Shown: positions 32,725-41,000 of the stretch, piece after piece | How positions within the stretch are numbered: position 1 is the first letter of the stretch | Layout of the letters: each line of letters opens with the position of its first letter | Assembly (NCBI RefSeq): GCF_937936435.1 | Contig: NZ_CALDDG010000119.1 | Coordinates: 1 to 49,250 of the forward strand | Direction of reading: 5' to 3' | From: an uncultured Sulfuricurvum sp. | Lineage (GTDB): Bacteria > Campylobacterota > Campylobacteria > Campylobacterales > Sulfurimonadaceae | DNA: 49,250 bases | Program-made: the position numbers and the translations under genes | The notes under the pieces: generated by a model | Told to the model about the DNA's origin: nothing | Database searches by the model: none | The model's input: only the letters and a program-made list of their open reading frames with translations

Positions 32725-32979
32725 TATTTATTCATACCCAAAATATACTATTTTGCCAGAAATTCATAAGATAATCAGACATTCAAAATGTCCACCTATT
32801 AAAAAAAATCAAGCTAAATCTTACAAATTGACACATTTTTACATATTATATGCTGTTTTTCTTAAAATTATTTCTGTGAATATGTCATGTTGATTTTGAT
32901 ATGCAGACATTATGTCCTGCTATCAGATGAAAAATGTAATAAAGAGACATTATGTCTGTATGATTGGAAGGAGTTGACA
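32725..32979. promoter_or_regulatory. attI and divergent promoter region of integron
   Basis: About 255 AT-rich bases between the first cassette and intI. They should hold attI, the cassette promoter (reading left) and the intI promoter (reading right). Repeated palindromes GACATTcaaAATGTC (32778-32792) and GACATTATGTC (32906-32916 and 32946-32956) are the clearest signals. Exact -35/-10 elements were not assigned. Confidence 0.6.
32906..32957. repeat. Twin GACATTATGTC palindromes before intI
   Basis: GACATTATGTC occurs at 32906-32916 and 32946-32956, exactly 40 bases apart (about four helical turns), the second extended to AGACATTATGTCT. They lie just before the intI ribosome site. They look like operator sites for a dimeric regulator of integrase expression. 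They are not the LexA box that controls integrases in Proteobacteria. Confidence 0.65.
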
Positions 32980-33945
32980 ATGCAAAAAAAGAAACTACTT
33001 GATTTGGTTCGTGAACAAATTCGCTTAAAACACTATAGTATGAAAACTGAGCAAACCTACATTGGGTGGATAAAACGATATATCTTTTTTCATCAAAAAA
33101 AACATCCTATTGATATGGGAAAAACGGAGATAGAAGCGTTTTTGACTTATCTTGCCGTTGAACGAAAAGTAAGTGCTACTACACAGAATCAGGCATTTAA
33201 TGCTTTGTTGTTTCTATACACGCAGGTGCTCGGTATTTCATTGAAGGATCAAAACATTCAGGCACTTCGTGCGCAACAGCGTGTGCATATTCCCGTGGTA
33301 TTGACACGAGAGGAGACGGTTAAAATTATTTCAAATCTTAGCGGTGTGTATCAACTGATGGCGTATCTTATGTATGGTTGCGGTTTGCGTATGAAAGAGG
33401 TGCAGAGTCTTAGAATAAAAGATATTGACTTTGGATTTAATAAAATCTATATTTGGGACAGCAAAAGCCTCAAAGATCGTACCGTACCACTACCGCAAAA
33501 AATCAAACAGCGGTTGCAGATGCAGGTGTTGCAGGTAGAAGAACTACATCAAAAAGATATTGCTGATGGTTTCGGTTCGGTTTATCTGCCTTATGCGCTG
33601 GAACGTAAATTCCCCAATGCGCATAAAGAGACCAAATGGCAGTTTCTTTTTCCCATGAAAACCATCTCAACGGACCCACGCACTGGCATTCAACGCAGGC
33701 ATCATATTTTAGATAAAACATTTGGAAGAAATATTAGTCAGGCAGCAGCGAATGCACAGATCCACAAACGGGTGACATCGCATATTTTCCGTCACTCGTA
33801 TGCTACGCATCTTTTACAAAACGGCGTTGACATTCGCTCCATTCAAGAATTGCTAGGTCATAAAAGCGTTGAAACCACGATGATTTATACTCATGTTATC
33901 AAAGAACTAAATCAATCCAGCGTTAAGAGTCCGCTTGATTTTTAA
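32980..33945 (+). CDS. intI: Integron integrase (tyrosine recombinase)
   Basis: Encodes 321 residues. The start at 32980 follows AAGGAG; an upstream reading to 32887 crosses the palindromes and is unlikely. The catalytic set is Arg137 (CGLRMKE), His268 and Arg271 (HIFRHSYATHLL), His294 (LLGHKS) and Tyr303 (TTMIYTHV). The insert that marks integron integrases is present at about 203-225 (PYALERKFPNAHKETKWQFLF), followed by STDPRTGIQRRHH. It joins cassette attC sites to attI as single-stranded folded DNA. It is not IntI1; many residues differ and base use is AT-rich, so it belongs to an environmental group. The gene is intact. Confidence 0.95.
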   Translation: MQKKKLLDLVREQIRLKHYSMKTEQTYIGWIKRYIFFHQKKHPIDMGKTEIEAFLTYLAVERKVSATTQNQAFNALLFLYTQVLGISLKDQNIQALRAQQRVHIPVVLTREETVKIISNLSGVYQLMAYLMYGCGLRMKEVQSLRIKDIDFGFNKIYIWDSKSLKDRTVPLPQKIKQRLQMQVLQVEELHQKDIADGFGSVYLPYALERKFPNAHKETKWQFLFPMKTISTDPRTGIQRRHHILDKTFGRNISQAAANAQIHKRVTSHIFRHSYATHLLQNGVDIRSIQELLGHKSVETTMIYTHVIKELNQSSVKSPLDF

Positions 33946-33958
33946 AAAATGCAATTTG

Positions 33959-35338
33959 TTATATGTTGCAAACCCAAATTCCGTGCCACACCTCCGCAAA
34001 CGCTCTAACCGCAGGTTCGATCTCCTCCATCTCGAACCCCCCGAATCCCATCCGTATGGCATCCCATTCAATCAGGGAACAATCATTAGTATAGTAGAGC
34101 TTGAGCCCCGTTTTTTCTGCTTGTTGGCGTAAGAGGTTAAAATCTATTGGAACTGTCGGGCGGATATTGATGCAAAGACCTCCCCCCTCGCTGATAATCT
34201 CTATTTGATTTCCCAAATATTTGATGAGAGCGTATTTCATAAGATCATGCTTTTTACGGTTTAGATTTCGTATCTTTCTCAGATGCCGTTCCCAATGACC
34301 CTCTTTAAAAAATAGTTCCAACGTTTTTTGGGTTGTGAGGCTGACGCGGGAAAAATAGCCATGAAAAGCTTTATAGTTTTCTAGTAATCGGTGTGGAAGG
34401 ACAATATAGCCAACCCGTAGAGCAGGAGAGAGCGCTTTTGAAAATGTCCCGATATAAATCACTCGATCATCGGTATCGAGTCCTTGGAGTGAGGGGATTG
34501 GGCGGGAGCGGTAGGTGAGTTCACTGTCGTAGTCATCTTCGATGATGAATCCGTTATTCTCTTTTGCCCATGCGAGGAGTTTCAGACGGTTCGCGACAGG
34601 CATAGCGACACCTGATGGGTATTGGTGCGATGGGGTGATATAGACTGCATTTGCTTGAGAACGGATCAGTTCCTCGATGCACAACCCGTTTTCATCCACT
34701 GCTATGAGTGAAATGTCATAACCGAATCGTTCAAATACAGTACGGGGGACGGCATATCCCGGATTTTCGATAGCGAAATGCGGATGAGTATCACGGAGGA
34801 GATCGGCAAGAATGTTCATGGAGTCGATGAATGCTCCACTGATCACTATTTGAGAAGAATCACAAACTACACCGCGTGAGAGTGTGAGATAACGTGCAAT
34901 CTCGACTCTGAGACCGTACTCTCCTTGCCCATCAGAGTATCCTCCCAGATCAAGAGTTTCATCAATTGCTTTGGTAAATAGCCGTTTCCATAGCTTTAGT
35001 GGAAAAGAAGATTTTGCTTGTCGTGCAGGGAAAAAATCGTAGAGGTACGGTGTGGTTGGATTATTATTTTTAGCTCTTGGTTCAGACATAACAAACGGCT
35101 GATAGTTCGCTTCAGTGATATAGTAACCACTTTTGGGACGGCTTTCGATGTACCCTTCGGCATAGAGTTGATTGTACGCCGATTCGACGGTGTTTTTGCT
35201 GATGCGGTACTCTTGGGCGATTTTGCGGATCGAGGGGAGTTTGCTCCCGACGGCAAGAGTGGTCATGATGTCGTGTTTGAGTGCTTCGTAGAGCTGGATG
35301 TGCAGAGGAGTTTCGGATGCGGTGTCGAGGAGATACAT
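33959..35338 (-). CDS. MocR family regulator (GntR helix-turn-helix with aminotransferase fold)
   Basis: Encodes 459 residues. The N-terminal GntR winged helix (about 10-75) has PLHIQLYEALKHDIMTT and SKNTVESAYNQLYAEGYIES. The rest is a fold-type I aminotransferase domain, with YITPSHQYPSG, IIEDDYDSELTY and the PLP lysine in YIGTFSKALSPALRVGYIVLP. MocR proteins sense PLP, amino acids or amines; PdxR, one of them, controls PLP synthesis. It is divergent from two FMN-split-barrel genes, which fits a link to vitamin B6 or amine metabolism, though these are not PdxH. The gene ends 13 bases after intI. Confidence 0.9.
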   Translation of the reverse strand: MYLLDTASETPLHIQLYEALKHDIMTTLAVGSKLPSIRKIAQEYRISKNTVESAYNQLYAEGYIESRPKSGYYITEANYQPFVMSEPRAKNNNPTTPYLYDFFPARQAKSSFPLKLWKRLFTKAIDETLDLGGYSDGQGEYGLRVEIARYLTLSRGVVCDSSQIVISGAFIDSMNILADLLRDTHPHFAIENPGYAVPRTVFERFGYDISLIAVDENGLCIEELIRSQANAVYITPSHQYPSGVAMPVANRLKLLAWAKENNGFIIEDDYDSELTYRSRPIPSLQGLDTDDRVIYIGTFSKALSPALRVGYIVLPHRLLENYKAFHGYFSRVSLTTQKTLELFFKEGHWERHLRKIRNLNRKKHDLMKYALIKYLGNQIEIISEGGGLCINIRPTVPIDFNLLRQQAEKTGLKLYYTNDCSLIEWDAIRMGFGGFEMEEIEPAVRAFAEVWHGIWVCNI

Positions 35339-35428
35339 AAACTGACCTCATAGATTTTAAATATTTTGTCACTTGTTAAGAGTGCAGATTGGCGGTATAG
35401 TATCATAATTTTTTTAAGGGAGTATCTT

Positions 35429-35797
35429 ATGTTATCTGAAAAACTAAAACTCGTATTTCAAAATGAAGGTGTTGTGACAATTATTGCGCAAGGGAAGGAT
35501 TTTCCTCATGCCGTAAATACATGGAATTCTTATGTGGAGCTCAAGGACGATTATTTAATAATTCCAGTCGCTGGAATGAATACAATGGAGGCTATTCTTA
35601 ACAATAATAATAAGGTATTAGTGACCGTAGGGAGTCCAGATGTAGAAGGGTTGCATGGTATTGGTGCCGGTTTTAATATAAACGGTGTAGCGAATATCCA
35701 ATCTGATGGTGACGAATACGCTGATGTAAAAAATAAATTTGTATGGGCAAGAGCAATGATGAAAATCGATATAAACGATTATTATCAGACAACATAA
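35429..35797 (+). CDS. Pyridoxamine 5'-phosphate oxidase-like FMN protein
   Basis: Encodes 122 residues from an ATG at 35429 with AAGGGAG upstream; a longer reading lies in the promoter region. The split-barrel pattern is seen: GVVTIIAQGKDFPHAVNTWNSYV, then DDYLIIPVAGMN and KVLVTVGSPDVEG. Such proteins bind FMN and reduce small substrates or bind flavin as redox partners. First gene of the operon divergent from MocR; its base composition is AT-richer than the following genes. Confidence 0.8.
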   Translation: MLSEKLKLVFQNEGVVTIIAQGKDFPHAVNTWNSYVELKDDYLIIPVAGMNTMEAILNNNNKVLVTVGSPDVEGLHGIGAGFNINGVANIQSDGDEYADVKNKFVWARAMMKIDINDYYQTT

Positions 35798-35807
35798 AAG
35801 GTTATTT

Positions 35808-36422
35808 ATGAGACGTTCAGAATTTGAGGTCACCGATGAAAAAGAGATCGAGTCGTTTTTGGGTGAATGCGAGTACGGCGTCCTCTCGCTTATCAGCGGC
35901 AATGTCCCCTATGGCGTTGCGGTCAATTACGCCTATAAGGACGGCAAATTTTACTTTCACGGAGCACTTGAGGGGCGAAAGGCCGAAGCGATAGGAGAGG
36001 GTACACAGTGCTCTTTTACGGTTGTCAAATCTTATGCGTATATCCCCTCGTATTTTAGTGATACTCGCTCGGCATGTCCCGCAACACAGTATTTCGCCTC
36101 GGTGATTGCAGGCGGAACAGTGAGCCGTATCGACGATCCCGTGCAAAAAGCTTTCGGACTCACGGCACTAATGGAAAAAATGCAGCCCGAAGGGAGATAT
36201 GAACCGATCGATGTGGAAAATCCGATCTATACGAAGATGATGGAAAAAACGGGAGTGTACGCGATAGTGCCCGATTTCATCACCCTCAAAGTCAAAGCAG
36301 GGCAAAATTTATCCCAAGAACGTCATGATGCAATGATGGAGCGGATTAAAGGGCGAAACAGTGCTATCGATCACGAAACCCTATCGCTGATGAAACATAC
36401 TCAAACCAAGGAATCTCGATGA
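35808..36422 (+). CDS. NimA-like pyridoxamine 5'-phosphate oxidase family protein
   Basis: Encodes 204 residues of the FMN-split-barrel group closest to nitroimidazole reductase (Nim)-like proteins: IESFLGECEYGVLSLISGNVPYGVAVNYAYKDGKFYFHGA, then FTVVKSYAYIPSYFS. It probably reduces a nitro or other electrophilic compound with FMN. The last codons overlap the start of the acetyltransferase gene by four bases. Confidence 0.85.
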   Translation: MRRSEFEVTDEKEIESFLGECEYGVLSLISGNVPYGVAVNYAYKDGKFYFHGALEGRKAEAIGEGTQCSFTVVKSYAYIPSYFSDTRSACPATQYFASVIAGGTVSRIDDPVQKAFGLTALMEKMQPEGRYEPIDVENPIYTKMMEKTGVYAIVPDFITLKVKAGQNLSQERHDAMMERIKGRNSAIDHETLSLMKHTQTKESR

Positions 36423-37168
36423 CAGCCGAAAACTTTAACCTCTCCGACTACCTCTCCCGCATCGGCTATGAGGGGGAAGTGCGTACCGATGTCACGACAT
36501 TGACAAAGCTGATGCAGTGCCAGCTCCGCACTATCGTGTTCGAAAATACCGAGGTGCAATCAGGTCGAATCCCCTCATTAGTACCCGAAGATATCGTGAA
36601 AAAAGTGATCGTGAACCGTCGCGGCGGGTACTGCTACGAGATCAACGGCGTGTTTGCGATGGCACTCACAGCCATCGGTTTCGAGTGGTATTTCGCGGGC
36701 GCGCGCTCGATGCTCTATCCGACCCGTCGTCCCAAAACGCACATGGTTCTGATCGTTCGTGTCGAGGGAAGAGACTACCTCTGTGATACGGGATTTGGCG
36801 GATACGCGCTGCGAGCACCGATGGAGATCAAAGAGGGGGAAACCGTGCAGGACGGTGATCGTTTCCGACTCGAAATACTGGATGGGGAGTACGTGCTCGG
36901 TGCGATGGTGCAGGGGGAGTGGCAGCGTCTGTACGGCTTTGCATTACAGCCGCAGGAATGGATCGAGTTTAGCCTCGCGAACTATTTCAACGCTACCAGC
37001 CCCGATACGATTTTCACACAGAAAAAAATTGCGATCATGCAAACCCCACAAGGGCGTAAAATCCTCGTAGATGATGAGCTGAAACTTATCGAGGATGGGA
37101 AACTCGAAAAACTCGAAGTGGAGTATGAAAGTGCACTAAAAGAGTATTTCGGATTGGAAACTGTATGA
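36419..37168 (+). CDS. nat: Arylamine N-acetyltransferase
   Basis: Encodes 249 residues. The Cys protease-like triad is present: Cys72 in VNRRGGYCYEIN, His108 in PKTHMVL and Asp123 in LCDTGFGG, with the typical QLRTIVFEN near residue 35-43. It moves acetyl groups from acetyl-CoA to arylamines and hydrazines in the cytoplasm. It overlaps both neighbours by four bases, so is part of a coupled detoxification operon. Confidence 0.92.
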   Translation: MTAENFNLSDYLSRIGYEGEVRTDVTTLTKLMQCQLRTIVFENTEVQSGRIPSLVPEDIVKKVIVNRRGGYCYEINGVFAMALTAIGFEWYFAGARSMLYPTRRPKTHMVLIVRVEGRDYLCDTGFGGYALRAPMEIKEGETVQDGDRFRLEILDGEYVLGAMVQGEWQRLYGFALQPQEWIEFSLANYFNATSPDTIFTQKKIAIMQTPQGRKILVDDELKLIEDGKLEKLEVEYESALKEYFGLETV

Positions 37169-37644
37169 ACCATATTATTGTAAAACGCGCTACCCATGAA
37201 CATTCCGCGCAAACGGCTGTACTGGTGGGAGAATTGCTTCAGGAAATCATGGATAGAATCGGGATCGATGTGTTTCATTTCGATCTCCAAGAGACCAAAG
37301 AACGTTTGGCTGATTTTATATCGACGGAGAAGAACTTTGTATTTGTCGCCATCGATAATGAGACGAATACTATTATCGGTTTTGTGACAGTATATGAGGG
37401 ATATGCGCTGTACGCCGAAGGCGCGTTAGGGACGATGGCAGAACTCTATGTCAAACCGCAATTTCGTTCGCAGGAGATCGGTAAAAATTTGATTCTATCC
37501 GTCAAAGAATTCGGTGAGGGGAGAGGCTGGAAACGTCTCGAAGTAACGACGCCCCCATTGCCACAGTTCGATGCTACTTTGGCATTTTATGAGCGCGAAG
37601 GGTTTGAGATCTCCGGCGGTCGTAAACTAAAGGCGGTAATCTAA
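37165..37644 (+). CDS. GNAT family N-acetyltransferase
   Basis: Encodes 159 residues with the GNAT core: TIIGFVTVYEGYALYAEG, the acetyl-CoA loop ELYVKPQFRSQEIGKNLILS and FYEREGFEISGG near the end. Substrate unknown. Overlaps the nat gene by four bases and is followed directly by the transglutaminase-like gene. Confidence 0.88.
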   Translation: MNHIIVKRATHEHSAQTAVLVGELLQEIMDRIGIDVFHFDLQETKERLADFISTEKNFVFVAIDNETNTIIGFVTVYEGYALYAEGALGTMAELYVKPQFRSQEIGKNLILSVKEFGEGRGWKRLEVTTPPLPQFDATLAFYEREGFEISGGRKLKAVI

Positions 37645-38214
37645 ATGGAAAGTTTTCTAGAATCTAGCGACATTATCGATTTCGATCACCCCGCAGTAGC
37701 GGCAAAAGCTCGTGAACTTGCCGAAGGGTGCGCAAACTACACAGAGATTGTACGGCGGTGTTTCGAATTCGTCCGCGACGTCATACGTCACACGGGCGAT
37801 GCGGGGGAGGGGATCACGACGCTGCGAGCCAGCGAGGTGCTTGAATATCAAACGGGCTGGTGCTATGCAAAGAGTATTTTGCTTGCCGCTTTGTTACGGG
37901 CCAACGGTATTCCAACGGCATTGTGTTATCAACGGCTGAGCTGCGGTGAGTATAGAGAGGGGATATACTGCCTCCACGGGTTAAATGCCGTCTATCTCAA
38001 AGAGTATGGCTGGTATCGAGTCGATGCTCGGGGCAATAAAGCGGGGGTGGACGCACAGTTTAACCCGCCGCATGAGAGATTGGCATTTACATTGGGCGAA
38101 AATGAATACGATTTGCCTGAACGGTATTCAGAGCCTCTTCCCGTCGTCGTCGAAGCGTTGAAAACACGTAAAAACTATGACGAGATGATCGGGCATTTCC
38201 CGGATATAGGGTAA
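37645..38214 (+). CDS. Transglutaminase-like cysteine protein
   Basis: Encodes 189 residues with the triad Cys73 (TGWCYAKSILL), His111 (CLHGLNAV) and Asp127 (YRVDARGN). No signal peptide, so cytoplasmic. Transglutaminase-like bacterial proteins are proteases or amidases; the substrate is unknown. It starts at the base after the GNAT stop and its own stop is two bases before the next gene. Confidence 0.88.
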   Translation: MESFLESSDIIDFDHPAVAAKARELAEGCANYTEIVRRCFEFVRDVIRHTGDAGEGITTLRASEVLEYQTGWCYAKSILLAALLRANGIPTALCYQRLSCGEYREGIYCLHGLNAVYLKEYGWYRVDARGNKAGVDAQFNPPHERLAFTLGENEYDLPERYSEPLPVVVEALKTRKNYDEMIGHFPDIG

Positions 38215-38216
38215 AT

Positions 38217-38756
38217 ATGACGATTCAAAACAGCACGCTTGCCGATATCGAAGAGATTTTCAGACTCTACACAATCGCTACCAATTTCCAAAAGTCTAAA
38301 TTCTTCGTCCATTGGCCGGAGTTTAAACGCGACCTTATCGAGACTGAAGTACGGGAAAACCGACAATGGAAGATCATAATAGACGACCAAATAGCCTGCA
38401 TCTGGGCGACGACGTTCAGCGATCCGCAGATATGGGGCGAACGCAACGATGATCCTGCCGTCTATATCCACCGTATCGCAACCAATTCCGATTTTAGAGG
38501 GAACCATTTCGTAAAACGTATCGTCGAATGGGCGGAGCAATATGCACGTGAACATGGCAAAAAGTGCATTAGGATGGATACGATCGGTGAAAACAGAGGA
38601 TTGATAGAGCATTATCAAAAGTGCGGTTTTGAATATCTGGGGTATTATAAACTGGACTCTATCGACGGATTGCCTGAACACTATGCATTGGCGGATGCAT
38701 GTTTGTTCGAGAAAAAAATAGAAGGGGAAACATACGATGAACCTCGAAAAGCTTAA
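38217..38756 (+). CDS. GNAT family N-acetyltransferase
   Basis: Encodes 179 residues with a GNAT fold: an IHRIATNSDFRGNHFVKRIVEWAEQYA acetyl-CoA loop and EHYQKCGFEYLGYYKL near the end. It may be a ribosomal or small-molecule acetyltransferase. Its end overlaps the next gene by 20 bases. Confidence 0.88.
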   Translation: MTIQNSTLADIEEIFRLYTIATNFQKSKFFVHWPEFKRDLIETEVRENRQWKIIIDDQIACIWATTFSDPQIWGERNDDPAVYIHRIATNSDFRGNHFVKRIVEWAEQYAREHGKKCIRMDTIGENRGLIEHYQKCGFEYLGYYKLDSIDGLPEHYALADACLFEKKIEGETYDEPRKA

Positions 38757-39354
38757 AGAGGCAGAAGCTAATTTTTTCGCCTTTTATCCCAAAGGCTTTG
38801 AAGATGAAGCTCTGTTGCCGATCATTAAACGTCACAATACGGAAAAAATCGGAAAGAGTGTACAAGAGCTCTTTGCCACCGAGCGTTTTCAAAATCCTGA
38901 CGAGATCGGTGAAAATTTTTCCAAAATCGTCTCCAAATCGACTCTGATTTCCCTCTTCGAAAAGCCGAAAGTTCGAGATATGATTAAACAAATGAGTATG
39001 GAGCAAAAGGATATGCTCTCCATAGCGCTTTATGAATTGCTGTACGGCAAAAAAGATCAGGGATTTGAAATCATGGCGGATATTCTTGCCCGTTACGGTT
39101 TGGCGAAGTGGTCGATAGTGACATTAATCCCCTATTACTATGATAGAGAAAATAATTTTTTCATCAAGCCCAATACGACCAAAGATATCATCAAGTTTTT
39201 CGATCTTCAGGATATCATTTATAAACCCCGTCCGACGTATGAATTTTACGCGAAGTACACAAAGCTGCTCGAAGAGATGAAAGCGCAGGTCTCCCCTCTG
39301 ATCGGAAAGGATAATGCCGGATTTACCGGATTCTTGATGATGGCGATGAAATAA
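38737..39354 (+). CDS. Hypothetical helical protein, end of operon
   Basis: Encodes 205 residues. No signal or membrane segment, mostly helical, with EKTYDEPRKA from the preceding gene overlapping its start. A GGGGAAAC site lies before the ATG. No family recognised. It closes the six- to seven-gene operon that starts at 35429. Confidence 0.65.
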   Translation: MNLEKLKEAEANFFAFYPKGFEDEALLPIIKRHNTEKIGKSVQELFATERFQNPDEIGENFSKIVSKSTLISLFEKPKVRDMIKQMSMEQKDMLSIALYELLYGKKDQGFEIMADILARYGLAKWSIVTLIPYYYDRENNFFIKPNTTKDIIKFFDLQDIIYKPRPTYEFYAKYTKLLEEMKAQVSPLIGKDNAGFTGFLMMAMK

Positions 39355-39380
39355 GGGGAACCGTAATCGCAGTCAGAATC

Positions 39381-39623
39381 TTATTCATCGTAACTGTCGT
39401 TTTTAGAAGCGATACGCATTGCTAATGCACGCAAGGTAGGGAAAACTACCGTTAAGGTCGGAAAAGCGATGATGAATGCCGCACCCCACGCTTGCAACCA
39501 GATATGCATAAATCCGCTGACAAATCCGAGATTCATCGCAGAAATGGCGAACGACATAATAAAGGTCATTACCGTAGCAACTAAAAACGTTTGCACGAAA
39601 AAGAGGTATTTTGTTGAAATCAT
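39381..39623 (-). CDS. DUF2798 small membrane protein
   Basis: Encodes 80 residues with two membrane helices. The pattern FVQTFLVATVMTFIMSFAISAMNLGF and WLQAWGAAFIIAFPTLTVVFPTLR fits DUF2798. Unknown function. Divergent from a MarR gene with two operator repeats between them, so it is probably a target of that regulator together with the TauE gene. Confidence 0.85.
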   Translation of the reverse strand: MISTKYLFFVQTFLVATVMTFIMSFAISAMNLGFVSGFMHIWLQAWGAAFIIAFPTLTVVFPTLRALAMRIASKNDSYDE

Positions 39624-39676
39624 TGCGCTGCCCCTAGAAGGAATTTTTTAAAAGTATAATATGCTACAACTTAATG

Positions 39677-39703
39677 TTATTTGAATAACTATTATTTGAA
39701 TAA
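39677..39703. promoter_or_regulatory. Direct repeat of palindrome, probable MarR operators
   Basis: TTATTTGAATAA occurs at 39677-39688 and 39692-39703, 15 bases apart. Each copy is an inverted repeat (TTATT, AATAA). They lie in the divergent gap of DUF2798 and marR, so the second MarR protein probably binds here, perhaps as two dimers. Confidence 0.7.
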
Positions 39704-39753
39704 TATTAAGAAAATTGTCCTATAATAACGTATTCAGTAAGAAGGAATCATCG

Positions 39754-40197
39754 ATGGAAAAAACTATTCAGCCGGCTTGCGGCAATTTCGGACTTTTGAT
39801 TGCTAATATCAAAAACAAAATGCGGAAGCGGATGAATGATAAATTAAAGCCGTATGATATAACTCCCGAACAAAGGGCAATATTGCTGATTCTTGGAGAT
39901 AAAGGCAGCATGACGCAAATGCAGCTTTGCGAGTTAACATCTATGGAACCTTCGAATCTCTCAATGACGCTGAAACGTCTCGAAAATAAAAAATATATTG
40001 AAAAGACAGATCATCCGGAAGATCCGCGGGCTTATTTGGTTCGAGTGACTGAAAAAGCTGAAGATATCATTGTCGAATTAGCAGCGCTCAGTATTACGGC
40101 ACGGGAAAATCTCTTCGAAGGGATCGACGAGCGCGATTTGTACATTATGTGTGAAGCGCTAAAAAAAATAGATAAGAATCTTAAGGGGTTATTATGA
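39754..40197 (+). CDS. MarR family transcriptional regulator
   Basis: Encodes 147 residues from an ATG with AAGGAATC upstream. The MarR winged helix is clear: ITPEQRAILLILGDKGSMTQMQLCELT, SNLSMTLKRLENKKYIEK and the wing DHPEDPRAYLVRVT. The signal is unknown. It overlaps the TauE gene start by four bases and probably represses it and the divergent DUF2798 gene. Confidence 0.9.
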   Translation: MEKTIQPACGNFGLLIANIKNKMRKRMNDKLKPYDITPEQRAILLILGDKGSMTQMQLCELTSMEPSNLSMTLKRLENKKYIEKTDHPEDPRAYLVRVTEKAEDIIVELAALSITARENLFEGIDERDLYIMCEALKKIDKNLKGLL

Positions 40198-41000
40198 TAC
40201 TGGATTTACAGACAATAATTTTGTTAATAACGCTTGGCGCATTTGTCGGAGTTGCCGCAGGGCTGCTCGGGATAGGAGGAGGGGGAATTATCGTTCCCGC
40301 TCTGACGGCGATTTTTTTAATGCAGGGGATGGCGCAGAGCGAAGTGGTGCATATGGCTCTGGGTACATCGATGGCGACGATCGTGGTGACCTCGTTCTCG
40401 AGTCTAAGAGCGCACCATAAGCGTCAAGGGGTTTTATGGGATGTCGTTAAAATGATGGCTCCGGGAATAGTGATCGGAACGTTTCTTGCCACTTTTTTGG
40501 CTTCCGTACTCAGCTCTTTGTATTTGGCGGTGTTCTTTTCGATCTTTATGGCATACGTCTCTTTGCAGATGTTTATCGACAAAAAGCCTAAACCGAGCCG
40601 AACTCTGTTGAATCCGGCAGGGCAGTTTGCTTCGGGTTCGGTTATCGGAGCGGTTTCGGCGATGGTTTCTATCGGCGGAGGCTCACTGACCGTCCCGTAT
40701 CTGGTATGGCAAAACGTCGAGCTCAAAAAAGCGATCGGAACCAGTGCCGCCGTCGGATTTCCGATCGCGATCAGCGGTACGCTCGGCTACGTGATCAACG
40801 GTTGGCATAACACGAATCTCGATCATTTGACGGTGGGATTTGTATCATTGCCCGCATTTTTCGTGATCGCATTATTTAGCTATTTTACGGCTCCGATAGG
40901 GGTTAAACTGGCGCATGTCCTTCCGGTAGGAACGATTAAAAAAATCTTTGCTTTTTTATTGATCGCTTTGAGCGTAAAAATGCTCTCTTCCTTTATCTGA
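40194..41000 (+). CDS. TauE/SafE family sulfite/sulfonate exporter-like protein
   Basis: Encodes 268 residues with about eight membrane helices. The TauE/SafE repeats are seen twice: GVAAGLLGIGGGGIIVPAL and VSIGGGSLTVPYLVWQNVELKKAIGTSAAVGFPIAISG. Family members export sulfite, sulfonates, sulfoacetate or similar anions; in a sulfur oxidiser this might remove sulfite. Its 3' end overlaps the converging kinase gene by 45 bases. Confidence 0.9.
   Translation: MILDLQTIILLITLGAFVGVAAGLLGIGGGGIIVPALTAIFLMQGMAQSEVVHMALGTSMATIVVTSFSSLRAHHKRQGVLWDVVKMMAPGIVIGTFLATFLASVLSSLYLAVFFSIFMAYVSLQMFIDKKPKPSRTLLNPAGQFASGSVIGAVSAMVSIGGGSLTVPYLVWQNVELKKAIGTSAAVGFPIAISGTLGYVINGWHNTNLDHLTVGFVSLPAFFVIALFSYFTAPIGVKLAHVLPVGTIKKIFAFLLIALSVKMLSSFI

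Larger units (their letters stand above)
30888..33945. mobile_element. Integron: integrase plus three gene cassettes
   Basis: A complete integron layout is seen: intI on the plus strand at 32980-33945, and three cassettes on the minus strand running away from it, in the order aadA1, unknown membrane ORF, NTF2-like ORF. The first two end in an attC site; the third has only a core-like GCCTAAC at 30888-30894 and no matching right core further on. The GTTAAAC at 32718-32724 marks the attI/first cassette joint. The integrase and its promoter are AT-rich like the flanks, while aadA1 is far richer in G+C. No transposon ends, qacE or sul1 were seen, so this is not a class 1 integron. Confidence 0.9.

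Noticed and set aside
32887..32979. Upstream extension of the integrase
   Set aside because: It crosses the twin palindromes and lacks a ribosome site, whereas AAGGAG lies before 32980.
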